Below, piece by piece: positions 32,026 through 40,188 of a stretch of DNA of 56,716 bases (within the stretch, counting starts at the first letter, position 1; each line of letters opens with the position of its first letter). Made by a program: the position numbers and the translations under genes. The notes under the pieces were generated by a model, which made no database searches, was not told where the DNA came from, and was given only the letters and a program-made list of their open reading frames with translations. The stretch spans positions 1 to 56,716 of the forward strand of contig JAFYLS010000059.1 in NCBI GenBank assembly GCA_017550035.1, given 5' to 3'. The stretch is from Clostridia bacterium (lineage in GTDB: Bacteria; Bacillota; Clostridia; Christensenellales; Aristaeellaceae).

Positions 32026-33474
32026 TTAATCCGCAATTTCATCCAGCGCAGCCAGTGCCAGCGTGTAAATCATGCAGCAGGTATGTACGCTTTCCATAAA
32101 CACCACTTCGTCCTTGCCATGAGCGCCGCCATGACCTTCGGGCAGGAAGGACATATCCCGTACTGTACCGGGAATACCGGGGCCAAAGGAAATAGCATTG
32201 GGTACCACACGGCTGTAGGTGCCGCCGCCCATGGTATAGGGCTCGTCCTCACGGCCTGTAATGTCTTTGTAGATCTCCTGCAGCGCCAGCACGCGGCTGT
32301 CATCTTTGGGAATATAGAAGGGGCGGGTCATTTCAAAGTTTTCGTACTGGTAACCCCGCTTTGCCCAGTTTTTCTTCAAATCCTTTTCCAGTTTCTGCTG
32401 GTCGATGGTAATGGAGCAGCGGCTGTCCACGCTGACGGTCAGTTTACCGTCTTTCAGATGCGCCACACCATACACCAGCGTCAGAGGTCCGGAAATTTCA
32501 TCGGCGTATTCCACACCTTCACTCTGACCAAAGCTGTCTGCCGTCAGGTCTGCCAGTTCAGCAATCGCATTCCTGCAGCTTCCTTCCAGAATATCCGCCA
32601 GCGTCAAAGCGCGGGTCAGGCGCTTGATGGCACTGTCGCTGGCATCGGGACGAGCCGCATGGCCGGAGGTACCGCGGGCAGCAATGCAGGTACCCTCTTC
32701 GCAGGCATTCACCGTCAGCATGCAGGTATCTTCTTCGGGAAGCTTTGCCAAGGCTTCCTTCACCGCGCTTTCTTCCATCGCCACCACACATTCCGCCAGG
32801 TCCGGCACCACATTGCGCACGGAACCCGAATCAAACTTCACCAGATTGCCTTTGCAATCCGCCACGATTTCGGCGTCAATAGAGCCTTTCTGGCCGTAGT
32901 TCACGGGGAACGCAGCATCCGGCACCAGAGAGAGATTGGGGAACTTGTAGCCCTTGTCCAGCAGCATCTGCATATCCTGCATGCCGGTTTCTTCGCTCAT
33001 GCCGCAGAACAGTTTCACACCATGCTTCATAGGCCATTCAAATTCGCGCAGCATACGCATGGCAAACATGCCCATGACCGCCGCGCTCTTGTTATCGCTG
33101 ACACCGCGGCCGATCAGGCAGTTCTTTTCAGGCAGATAGGTTGCCCCAAAGGTAGGATACACCCAGCCTTCGCCCACGGGCACCACATCCAGATGCGCAA
33201 TGATGCCGATCGCCTTTTCCGCATCGCCCCAGGCAATGGCGCCTGCGCAGCCGGAAAGGTCTTCCGTATCAAAACCGTAGTGCTGACCGCGCTCCAGCGC
33301 ATAATCCAGCACCTTGCGGCAATCAGGACCGAAGGGCGCATTTTCTTCAGCCAGGTCCTGACGGCTTACAGAGGGAATGCGGGCCAGACCCTGCAATTCG
33401 CTGACAAACTCGTCCTTGTGTTCTTCAATCCACTTTTCAATTTTCTGCTTAAGTGCAATATATTTTTCCTGCAT
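32026..33474 (-). CDS. PepV-like M20 dipeptidase
   Basis: 482 residues from the ATG at 33474 with AAGGAG upstream. M20 metal-site motifs: IGIIAHLDVVPVGEGW (His and following Asp), LIGRGVSDNKSAAV (bridging Asp), FCGMSEETGMQDM (catalytic Glu-Glu), SLVPDAAFPVNYGQKG (Asp) and EGHGGAHGKDE (His near the C-terminus). A lid domain is inserted at about 185-360. PepV/Sapep enzymes hydrolyse dipeptides in the cytoplasm with zinc or manganese. Here it is the first gene of the ROK/SIS/GH127 cluster; its stop is 18 bases before the ROK start. Together they could process imported glycopeptide or muropeptide fragments (inference). Confidence 0.88.
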   Translation of the reverse strand: MQEKYIALKQKIEKWIEEHKDEFVSELQGLARIPSVSRQDLAEENAPFGPDCRKVLDYALERGQHYGFDTEDLSGCAGAIAWGDAEKAIGIIAHLDVVPVGEGWVYPTFGATYLPEKNCLIGRGVSDNKSAAVMGMFAMRMLREFEWPMKHGVKLFCGMSEETGMQDMQMLLDKGYKFPNLSLVPDAAFPVNYGQKGSIDAEIVADCKGNLVKFDSGSVRNVVPDLAECVVAMEESAVKEALAKLPEEDTCMLTVNACEEGTCIAARGTSGHAARPDASDSAIKRLTRALTLADILEGSCRNAIAELADLTADSFGQSEGVEYADEISGPLTLVYGVAHLKDGKLTVSVDSRCSITIDQQKLEKDLKKNWAKRGYQYENFEMTRPFYIPKDDSRVLALQEIYKDITGREDEPYTMGGGTYSRVVPNAISFGPGIPGTVRDMSFLPEGHGGAHGKDEVVFMESVHTCCMIYTLALAALDEIAD

Positions 33475-33631
33475 ATATAATTCTCCTTGACAATGAATTA
33501 CATCAATTATAATGCATCCGCGTGCAAAACGCACCTGTTTTTTATGGTAAAAATGTATTTATTCTGCCTTTTTGTATAATAAATGCTTTTTTATACACAA
33601 ATTCACACAAAAAGGTGCCTGTCCCTGACAA

Positions 33632-34159
33632 TCAGATTCTGGTCACCAGTTCATCCATGCTTTTACGTTTCTTCTCCCGCTGCACATCCTTTTCCCCGGG
33701 ATAACCCAGCGCGATCACCAGACGGACCGGATGGGAAAGATGGCATATTTCTCGGATCTTTTCATCGTCAAACCAGCCCATGATACACGTGCCCAGTCCT
33801 TGCGCCGCAGCTTCCAGTGTGATAAACGCCGTCACAATACCAATGTCCATGGAACGGTAATCGTTGTTCTTGACCCGGGCGCCAAACTTGGCTGATGTCA
33901 CATATTCAACTTCAGATACCACGATCATCACAGGCGCCTGAGATGCAAACCGGTTCAAGCCCATGCCCTTGCACAGTTCGGCTACTTCCTTTGCCTTTTC
34001 CCCTTCACACACTGTAAGATGGTAAGGCTGCCCATTGCACGCAGAGGGCGCCAGTCTGGCGCTTTCCAGTACTGCATCCAGTTTTTCTTTCTCCACAGGA
34101 TGATCCACCACATAATCCCTGCAGGACTGTCGTTTGTTCGCAATCGCATAAAAATCCAT
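33632..34159 (-). CDS. Nitroreductase-family flavoprotein
   Basis: 175 residues. The FMN-binding opening DFYAIANKRQSCRDYVVDHPVEKEKLDAVLESARLAPSACNGQPYHLTV is typical. The core stretch GARVKNNDYRSMDIGIVTAFITLEAAAQGLGTCIMGWFDDEKIREI matches the conserved D-x-G-x-x-x-x-N/T-x-x-L-x-A-x-x-x-G-L-G-T/S motif. The closing VRLVIALGYPGEKDVQREKKRKSMDELV fits the FMN-dependent dehydrogenase/nitroreductase fold. It reduces nitro groups, quinones or unsaturated substrates with NAD(P)H; the physiological substrate is not evident. It is divergent from the ZIP transporter gene, with a 126-base gap between them. Confidence 0.9.
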   Translation of the reverse strand: MDFYAIANKRQSCRDYVVDHPVEKEKLDAVLESARLAPSACNGQPYHLTVCEGEKAKEVAELCKGMGLNRFASQAPVMIVVSEVEYVTSAKFGARVKNNDYRSMDIGIVTAFITLEAAAQGLGTCIMGWFDDEKIREICHLSHPVRLVIALGYPGEKDVQREKKRKSMDELVTRI

Positions 34160-34229
34160 ATTTACTTCACCTCTCCCCTATCTTAGCCTGTGACGTCCAA
34201 AAAAGCAACTCCTCTTTGAACAGGCATGC

Positions 34230-34258
34230 TTCACAATCCCAAAATCGTGGTATATAAT
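34230..34258 (+). promoter_or_regulatory. Promoter of the ZIP transporter gene
   Basis: TTCACA (34230-34235), 17-bp spacer, TATAAT (34253-34258), 28 bases before the start. Confidence 0.65.
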
Positions 34259-34285
34259 AAATGTATTGTACGGACGAAAGGATGC

Positions 34286-35044
34286 ATGCACGTGGAAATG
34301 GTTCTGCTCACTGCACTGGGAGTCGGCGGCGCTACCATGATCGGCTCTCTGTTGGGTTTCTTTTTCAAAGATCTTTCCCACCGTTTTTCAGATATTGTTT
34401 TGTCTTTTGCTGCAGGAGTCATGCTTTCGGCTGCCATTCTGGGGCTGATTCTCCCTGCTGTGGAATACGGCGGGCCCTACGGTTTGCTGATCGTCATTCC
34501 CGGTATTTTTATCGGCGCGCTGTGCCTGAACCTGATTGATAAGCTGGTTCCCCACCTGCACAAGCTGATGGGTGCGGAGCAGGAAGAACATCAGAAAACC
34601 AGCGTCAGCAAGGTGCTTTTGTTTGTCTTGGCCATTGCCATCCACAATCTGCCCGAAGGCATTGCTGCAGGCGTAGGGTTCGGCGCAGGCGATACCAGAC
34701 AGGCTCTGCTCATTGCCGGCGGCATTGCTTTGCAAAACATTCCCGAAGGCATGGTCATCATCGGTCCCATGCTTTTAAGCGGTATCAGCCCCCGCAAAAC
34801 ATTCCTGTGCGCCATGGCAACCGGGCTGGTAGAGGTTATCGGCACGCTGATTGGCTATTTTGCCGTACACATTGCCACCGCCATCCTGCCTTTTGCGCTG
34901 GCCTTTGCAGGCGGTACCATGCTGTATGTGGTATCGGATGAAATGATTCCCGAAACCCACGCTCACGGAAGCCAGCGGGGCGCCACCTATGCCCTGCTGA
35001 TCGGCTTCGCAGTCATGCTGATTTCCGATGTGCTGTTAGGATAA
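34286..35044 (+). CDS. ZIP-family divalent metal transporter
   Basis: 252 residues from ATG 34286 (AAAGG upstream; longer open frame excluded because it covers the promoter). Eight hydrophobic segments. Helix IV has the ZIP signature FVLAIAIHNLPEGIAAGVGFGAG and helix V IALQNIPEGMVIIGPML; the His-Asn-x-x-Pro-Glu and Gln-Asn-x-Pro-Glu ligands form the binuclear metal site. The cytoplasmic loop III-IV (EQEEHQKTSVS) is short with a single His. ZIP proteins bring zinc, iron or manganese into the cytoplasm. It is a single gene with promoter and terminator; no Zur-type palindrome was clear. The metal is not decided. Confidence 0.92.
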   Translation: MHVEMVLLTALGVGGATMIGSLLGFFFKDLSHRFSDIVLSFAAGVMLSAAILGLILPAVEYGGPYGLLIVIPGIFIGALCLNLIDKLVPHLHKLMGAEQEEHQKTSVSKVLLFVLAIAIHNLPEGIAAGVGFGAGDTRQALLIAGGIALQNIPEGMVIIGPMLLSGISPRKTFLCAMATGLVEVIGTLIGYFAVHIATAILPFALAFAGGTMLYVVSDEMIPETHAHGSQRGATYALLIGFAVMLISDVLLG

Positions 35045-35079
35045 TCGTCTGTTATTTTACACTTGAACAACAAGATCCC

Positions 35080-35104
35080 AGAGAGGTGAAAACCTCTCTT
35101 TTTT
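35080..35104 (+). terminator. Terminator of the ZIP gene
   Basis: AGAGAGGT (35080-35087) / ACCTCTCT (35092-35099) with GAAA loop, then five Ts. Confidence 0.9.
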
Positions 35105-35128
35105 ATCGTTTTTCCTGCCGCCGTACAT

Positions 35129-35157
35129 TTGACATCACTTTTTCCAAGGTATATAAT
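35129..35157 (+). promoter_or_regulatory. Consensus promoter of the MATE gene
   Basis: TTGACA (35129-35134), 17-bp spacer, TATAAT (35152-35157). Predicted start of RNA near 35164. Confidence 0.9.
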
Positions 35158-35206
35158 AATACCATTACATGCATAAAAGAACACTTTTCCCAAAGGAGGA
35201 CGCCGG

Positions 35207-36658
35207 ATTTCTGCATATTTTCGCACTATAATCCGACAAATGTATAAAGTGGGCATTTTTCAAACTGTATTCGGCGTAAAGGATCACGAAGGAAAATCCA
35301 TTGAAACACCCCAGTTAAAAGAATTGTACAAAAAAACGCTGGCTATCGCCTGGCCTTCCACTGTAGAAGGCGCACTGATGAGCATTATCGGATCAGTGGA
35401 TACCATGATGGTGGGTACACTTGGCGCAGCATCCATTGCTGCCGTGGGCCTGACAGGCCAGCCCCGCATGATCATGCTGATTCTGGCGCAGGCACTGTGC
35501 ATCGGCACCACGGCTCTGTGTGCAAGACGCAAAGGCGCAGGGGATCAGCCAGGCGCCAATTCCTGTCTGCAGCAGAGCCTCATACTGATCACGGCAATCG
35601 GCATCCTGATGACGCTGATTGGCTATTTCGGCGCAGAATGGCTGATGAAGCTGGGCGGCGCCAATGAAGATACCCTGGCACTGAGTGTGGAATATTTCCG
35701 CATCATTTCACTGGCTTTCCTCCCATCCTGCTGGCAGTTGTGCATCTGCGCCGCCATGCGCGCCATCGGCAAAACCCGGGTGACCATGGCCACCAACATC
35801 ACCGCCAATCTGATCAATGTATGTCTGAACTACATCCTCATCAATGGTAAACTAGGCTTTCCCGCTCTGGGCGTACGCGGCGCCGCTATTGCTACTGCCT
35901 GCGGCACCATTTCTGCCAGCTTCATCTGCATCTGTGTAGTGCTGAAAAAGGGCGGCTACTACCGTCTCGCCCTACCCCGGTTTGACAAAATCACGCTGAA
36001 AGGCCTGGTCAAGGTAGGTTCCAGTTCCATGGTAGAAGCCGTGTGTCTGCGTCTGGGCTTTCTGATGCTGGCACGTCTTATTGCAGGTATCGGCACCAAC
36101 GCATTTGCCGCATACCAGATCACTTCTCAGGTCACGTCCCTTTCCTTTACGCTGGGCGACGGCGTAGGTACGGCAGGTACCTCTCTGGTCGGTCAGAGCC
36201 TTGGCGCCAAGCGAAAAGACCTTGCCATGGCCCATGTAAAAGTGGCCTACCGCATCGGCTTGTTTGTATCTCTGGGCCTCATGACGGTCATCACCATTTT
36301 CAGCAGGCAGATCGCCCTTTTGTTTACCACAGATGAATCCATCATCCAGTCCGTCACCATGTCGCTGTACGTGGTCATCATGTCCATGATTTTCCAGAAC
36401 GGCCGCGTGATTCTCTCCGGTTCACTGCGCGGCGCAGGCGATACCCGTTTCGTTGCCGTCTGCGCACTGCTGAGCGTGACGCTGCTGCGTCCCATCCTGA
36501 CGTATATTTTCTGCTACCCCGTGGAAAGCATGTTCCCCGGCAACAACATTGCCGTACTGGCTCCGTGGATCGCCTTCCTGATTGATTCCATTGTCCGCGA
36601 CCGGCTCACCAACCACCGCATCAAACAGGGAAAATGGCTGAATATCAAGCTCAGCTGA
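35207..36658 (+). CDS. MATE-family efflux transporter, probable ATT start
   Basis: 483 residues if started at the ATT at 35207; 472 if at the ATG at 35240. Only the ATT is correctly placed after AAAGGAGG (35192-35199, 7-base spacing); the ATG has no ribosome site nearby and the frame is open between. Twelve hydrophobic segments form two MatE halves: KKTLAIAWPSTVEGALMSIIGSVDTMMVGTLGAASIAAVGLTGQP (half 1) and LKGLVKVGSSSMVEAVCLRLGFLMLARLIAGIGTNAFAAYQI (half 2). The protein exports cationic drugs or metabolites with Na+ or H+. It closes at a bidirectional terminator shared with cadD. MATE identity is very sure; the start less so. Confidence 0.9.
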   Translation: MSAYFRTIIRQMYKVGIFQTVFGVKDHEGKSIETPQLKELYKKTLAIAWPSTVEGALMSIIGSVDTMMVGTLGAASIAAVGLTGQPRMIMLILAQALCIGTTALCARRKGAGDQPGANSCLQQSLILITAIGILMTLIGYFGAEWLMKLGGANEDTLALSVEYFRIISLAFLPSCWQLCICAAMRAIGKTRVTMATNITANLINVCLNYILINGKLGFPALGVRGAAIATACGTISASFICICVVLKKGGYYRLALPRFDKITLKGLVKVGSSSMVEAVCLRLGFLMLARLIAGIGTNAFAAYQITSQVTSLSFTLGDGVGTAGTSLVGQSLGAKRKDLAMAHVKVAYRIGLFVSLGLMTVITIFSRQIALLFTTDESIIQSVTMSLYVVIMSMIFQNGRVILSGSLRGAGDTRFVAVCALLSVTLLRPILTYIFCYPVESMFPGNNIAVLAPWIAFLIDSIVRDRLTNHRIKQGKWLNIKLS

Positions 36659-36680
36659 TCTTCTTTCATACCCGCATATA

Positions 36681-36717
36681 AAAACCTCCCCGTGATACAT
36701 TCACAGGGAGGTTTTTC
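36681..36717. terminator. Bidirectional terminator between MATE and cadD-like genes
   Basis: AAAACCTCCC-GTGA / TCAC-GGGAGGTTTT stem (one mismatch), loop TACAT, with A and T runs on either side. Confidence 0.88.
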
Positions 36718-36729
36718 ATATACCGCAGT

Positions 36730-37311
36730 TCACAGCCAGCCTTTCAGCAGAATATAGCAGCCCAGAGCCATATATACCACAGGAACGATGCCTTTCTTAT
36801 ATTTCAAAAGCACTTTTTTCACCTCCGGCACATTGGCAAGCATCATGCTCAGCCAGCACCATATACCCGTTAACAGCACAAATACGCCATCCGTTAACAC
36901 CATCTGCCAGGGTGCAAAGGCGGCAAACACCGGCACATACACGCCGATATTATCTGCGCCGTTTGCGACCGTGATCAGCGCCACACGCAGTACTGAATGC
37001 CTGTGCATTTTCTCATTTTCACAGGCTTCTTTTTCCTGTTTCTTTCTGACTGCCTCAATCAGATATCTGATTCCCAGCAGCAGCGGAACAAAACCAAGAA
37101 GTGCAATCCTTTTTTCGGGCAGCAGCTGCATCCCCAAAGCCCCCAGCGTACTGGTCAGCACCAGCGCACCCATGCCCGCATACTTACCGATCATTACCAT
37201 CAGCCGTTCTTTGCGTCTCTCCGCCTCGCTGAAAAACAGCATGCCCAGCATGAGATCATCCATATTTGTACTTACAAAAGCTGTAACCGCCAGCAAAACT
37301 GTCTCAATCAT
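36730..37311 (-). CDS. CadD-family (LysE fold) heavy-metal resistance transporter
   Basis: 193 residues from the ATG at 37311 (GGGAAGGGCG upstream); the longer open frame runs into the promoter. Hydrophobic with about five or six helices. CadD marks: ETVLLAVTAFVSTNMDDLMLGMLFF at the start (TNxDD acidic pair), GKYAGMGALVLTSTLGAL, LGFVPLLLGIRYLIEA, and VALITVANGADNIGVYVPVFA (NGADNxxVYxP signature). Family members confer cadmium resistance by efflux. A TGCCTG-type inverted repeat lies within its promoter and could be a metal-responsive operator. It is single and independent of the surface-protein operon that ends just upstream. Confidence 0.88.
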   Translation of the reverse strand: MIETVLLAVTAFVSTNMDDLMLGMLFFSEAERRKERLMVMIGKYAGMGALVLTSTLGALGMQLLPEKRIALLGFVPLLLGIRYLIEAVRKKQEKEACENEKMHRHSVLRVALITVANGADNIGVYVPVFAAFAPWQMVLTDGVFVLLTGIWCWLSMMLANVPEVKKVLLKYKKGIVPVVYMALGCYILLKGWL

Positions 37312-37355
37312 GCACTCGCCCTTCCCGCGTTGCTGCTCAACCTGCTTACAGAAAT

Positions 37356-37384
37356 ATGTTATCACAGGCATATTGCCTGCGCAA
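37356..37384 (-). promoter_or_regulatory. cadD promoter with a palindromic operator candidate in the spacer
   Basis: Minus strand TTGCGC (37384-37379), 17-bp spacer, TAACAT (37361-37356). The spacer carries the palindrome CAGGCA-ATA-TGCCTG (37379-37365), placed to let a bound repressor block polymerase. Confidence 0.5.
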
Positions 37385-37422
37385 GAAAAATAACAGCCGC
37401 TCCGTCCGAGACGAAGCAGCTG
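37385..37422 (-). terminator. Terminator of the surface-protein operon
   Basis: Minus strand 13-bp stem CAGCTGCTTCGTC / GACGGAGCGGCTG (37422-37410, 37406-37394; some G-T pairs) followed by TTATTTTT. Confidence 0.85.
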
Positions 37423-37460
37423 TTTACATACCCGATTCTTTTTGAGGATAAATCCCAGGT

Positions 37461-39614
37461 TTACTCAGCAGTTTCCTCAAGCCAGCCCAAACCGCTGAGC
37501 GTCAGGTCTGCACAGAAGTAATATGCTTCTTCACGCTGAGCGCTTGCTGCCGTCACCAGAGGCGGATACCAGCAATATACTTCATCGGCCCAGGATTCAA
37601 CATTTTGTCTGCGGATATCCACCACGAAGCGAGCATAATTCTTTTGAGCAATCACGTCATAGAATTCATTTTCTTCCAGCGGCATGGTGCGCAGCACCTG
37701 CAGCGCATGCATTGCAGTTTCTTCCTGAATCAGATTGTCCCACGCGGCAAACTGTGTATTGCTTTCCAGTTCACTCCGGACAGATGCATCCAGTTTGGCA
37801 GCGTGTTCTTTTTTCAGCGCTTCCTCTTCCGTTTCCGGATACTGCCGGCACAGCGCTTCAACCTCTTCTTCGTAAGCCGCCTGATACACTTCATCCGCAC
37901 GCCAGAGAACGTTCATCTCTTCCAGACAGTGGGTGAAGTTCACCTGCAGACCATTGACACGCACCCAGCAGGATACGCGGTACATGGGCCCCACTTCACT
38001 CGCAGCCAGCAGCAGCGCCACATCTTGCTTGGTAATTTCGCGCTTTCTTACCTGATTGCGCAGTTCCAGAATTTCTTCTGCGGACAAACGCCCGTCCGCC
38101 AGATAACGGAGCAGTTCTGCGCCTTCCGTTTCATCCAGCTTGCCTTCAGCCTGAGTCCAGGTCAGTTTGGTGCGGATGTAGTGATCACTGGCCAGAACAA
38201 TCTCTTCCGGCGCTCTGTTCACACGGTTCAGTTCATCCCACACCACATCAGACAGTGCTTCTTCCAGAATAGGGGTAATACGGAACTCAAATTCAGCTCC
38301 TTCATACACCTGATCTTCCAGCACTTCAACATCCATTTCATCCTGCATGTCAAAGGCGAAGGCAAAATCCCGAATGGCGTCCATATCCAGAAGCGTTACA
38401 TTCAGGTCCTTCAGGTTCTTCCCATGGAGACCCGCTGCCTTCAAACCGTCCTCATTCTCCAGCGTTTCCGCGGTCACCACTTCGGCTGCGCCCTTTTCCC
38501 TGTTCTGTGCCAGCGCATCCGCCAATGCGTAGATTTTCGTCATCAGCGGGGAATGCAGTTCTGCCAAAGACACAGAAAGGGCAAACGCTTCATTGGTGAA
38601 CACCAGTTCGGTGTAATTTTCCTTTTCCCACTGACGCAGCAGCGTGCCCATGGGCATCAGGCTGCGCTGAGCATACAGCAGCGAACCATCTTCCCTCAGC
38701 ACGTCGATATCCGGTCCATCTTCCTGCTGCACACGGTCCGGCTGCGCTTCGATCAGAATCACAGAGGGGTTTTCATCCAGATAGCGATTCACACGCTCGG
38801 CAAAATCCGCATCGCTTTCATCGGTGCCCTGCACCAGGTCTTCCGCTTCATGGCCGTACTTGGTCAGGATATAATCTTCCGGATGATAATACCGGTCATA
38901 CACCAGATAACCGCCTTCGGCAGTGCCGTAGAACTGGGAAATATCGATGATCACATCGGTATCGCCCCGCACAGACACAATCACGCGGATTTCCGTGCCA
39001 TCGGGCTTCGTCACGACCACCTGATAATCGCCGCGCACCAACGGATATGTTACCTTACCGTTTTTATCGGTCTTTCCCGACACGCCATCTACGCGCACAC
39101 TGATGCCGGGCAGGAATTGATCACCATCTTTTACAAACACATTTACAGTGTGATACTTCGCCAGGATCACCTTTACTTCCTGGGTTTCTTCCGCTGCGGC
39201 AAAGGTGCCTTTTTCCGTCCTATAGCCGTCCAGCATCACTTCGTAGGCATATTCCACATCACGGAACAGATACAGGCTGCACTGTCCGTTTTCGTCCGTA
39301 ATGCCTACCAGTTCTCTGATTCCGTTGTAGGTCAGATAAATCTGCGCATTGGGCAGAACATTCCCTTCATCGTCATAAACCTTGAAGGTCACATAACTGG
39401 CAGTGTCCGCATCCACCAGAAGGTAGATCTCCGTCCGCACAGATGCATCCGTTTCACCCTCGTCCCGATCCAGACCCGCTTCTTCGTCAATTTCCAAACT
39501 GGAAATATCCCCCGTCACTTCGTGGCGCAGTTCTCCATCCGTGCTTTCGGCGTAGGTATACAGGGGCACCGCAAACAACACAACTACCATCAGCAGTGCA
39601 ATCCATCGTTTCAT
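37461..39614 (-). CDS. Secreted 717-residue protein with carboxypeptidase-regulatory-like repeats (surface locus)
   Basis: Signal peptide MKRWIALLMVVVLFAVPLYTYA, cut near residue 22. Residues about 55-75 (DASVRTEIYLLVDADTASYV) echo the SVHTEIWLQVDADGQIDV of the small secreted proteins upstream in the operon. Residues about 75-235 hold two or three Ig-like carboxypeptidase-regulatory folds (FKVYDDEGNVLPNAQIYLTYNG..., VNVFVKDGDQFLPGISVRVDGVSGKTDKNGKVTY). The C-terminal half is acidic and mostly helical (AADALAQNREKG..., LRYLADGRLSAEEILELRNQVRKREI). No anchor, LPXTG or transmembrane tail is present. It is the last gene of the cluster, with GGAGG upstream. The function is unknown; a surface role is inferred from its neighbours. 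Confidence 0.7.
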   Translation of the reverse strand: MKRWIALLMVVVLFAVPLYTYAESTDGELRHEVTGDISSLEIDEEAGLDRDEGETDASVRTEIYLLVDADTASYVTFKVYDDEGNVLPNAQIYLTYNGIRELVGITDENGQCSLYLFRDVEYAYEVMLDGYRTEKGTFAAAEETQEVKVILAKYHTVNVFVKDGDQFLPGISVRVDGVSGKTDKNGKVTYPLVRGDYQVVVTKPDGTEIRVIVSVRGDTDVIIDISQFYGTAEGGYLVYDRYYHPEDYILTKYGHEAEDLVQGTDESDADFAERVNRYLDENPSVILIEAQPDRVQQEDGPDIDVLREDGSLLYAQRSLMPMGTLLRQWEKENYTELVFTNEAFALSVSLAELHSPLMTKIYALADALAQNREKGAAEVVTAETLENEDGLKAAGLHGKNLKDLNVTLLDMDAIRDFAFAFDMQDEMDVEVLEDQVYEGAEFEFRITPILEEALSDVVWDELNRVNRAPEEIVLASDHYIRTKLTWTQAEGKLDETEGAELLRYLADGRLSAEEILELRNQVRKREITKQDVALLLAASEVGPMYRVSCWVRVNGLQVNFTHCLEEMNVLWRADEVYQAAYEEEVEALCRQYPETEEEALKKEHAAKLDASVRSELESNTQFAAWDNLIQEETAMHALQVLRTMPLEENEFYDVIAQKNYARFVVDIRRQNVESWADEVYCWYPPLVTAASAQREEAYYFCADLTLSGLGWLEETAE

Positions 39615-39672
39615 CCTGTTTCCTCCCTGTTGTGCGTCTTTTCCAGTCTTTTGCAGTGCTCACGCTGTGCGC

Positions 39673-40188
39673 TTACTGCATTTTCATTTGAACATGCCTG
39701 CCCATGGTGCCCAGCAGCGCTGTGCCATCCAGGGTGTAAAAATGGAGCCGGGCCAGGCACTGATAATTCCCCGGGGCAAGGGGCAGCAGAACATCCATGT
39801 CTTCCACCCGCCAGCCCGGATCTACCAGATCCGTATAGCCAATGAGCTCGCCCGTTTCAAAAAGCAGCAGTTCCATTTTTACCGCATATTGATTGTCTTC
39901 TCCGTTGGACAGCATAATGTTCAATTTGCCGTCCGCGCATATGGCTTCGCTGTACAGCGTTACATGGCGGTACATTTTGCCCAGTTCTGCCATTTGGGCA
40001 GTTTGCAGCGCAGCATCATCCACATTGGGAGACAGCTGCATCTGCCGTGCCAGCGCATCCCGCTCATGGCGGATAGCTGCCTTCCGGTCATTTTGGATGA
40101 TCACCCCAAACGCAGTGAGGATGAACACATCCAGCGCCAGAAACACTGCACAGGCGATGACCAGCCATCGTCTGTTTCGCCCGTTCAT
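39673..40188 (-). CDS. Single-pass membrane protein, paralog 3 of the surface locus
   Basis: 171 residues: short basic cytoplasmic start (MNGRNRRW), one N-terminal transmembrane helix (LVIACAVFLALDVFILTAFGVII), a helical stalk (about 30-70) and an extracytoplasmic beta domain. The domain shares its layout with the products at 40185-40802 and 43050-43643: VTLYSEAICADGKLNIMLSN, then VKMELLLFETGELIGYTDLVDPGWRVEDMDVLLPLAPGNYQCLARLHFY. It is the most diverged of the three paralogs. Its ATG overlaps the preceding gene's stop by four bases (ATGA). The function is unknown; N-in/C-out topology would display the domain at the surface. Confidence 0.65.
   Translation of the reverse strand: MNGRNRRWLVIACAVFLALDVFILTAFGVIIQNDRKAAIRHERDALARQMQLSPNVDDAALQTAQMAELGKMYRHVTLYSEAICADGKLNIMLSNGEDNQYAVKMELLLFETGELIGYTDLVDPGWRVEDMDVLLPLAPGNYQCLARLHFYTLDGTALLGTMGRHVQMKMQ

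Noticed and set aside
31174..33480. 768-codon + strand frame opposite the ROK kinase and dipeptidase genes
   Set aside because: Both minus-strand genes have complete catalytic motifs; the + frame shows none.
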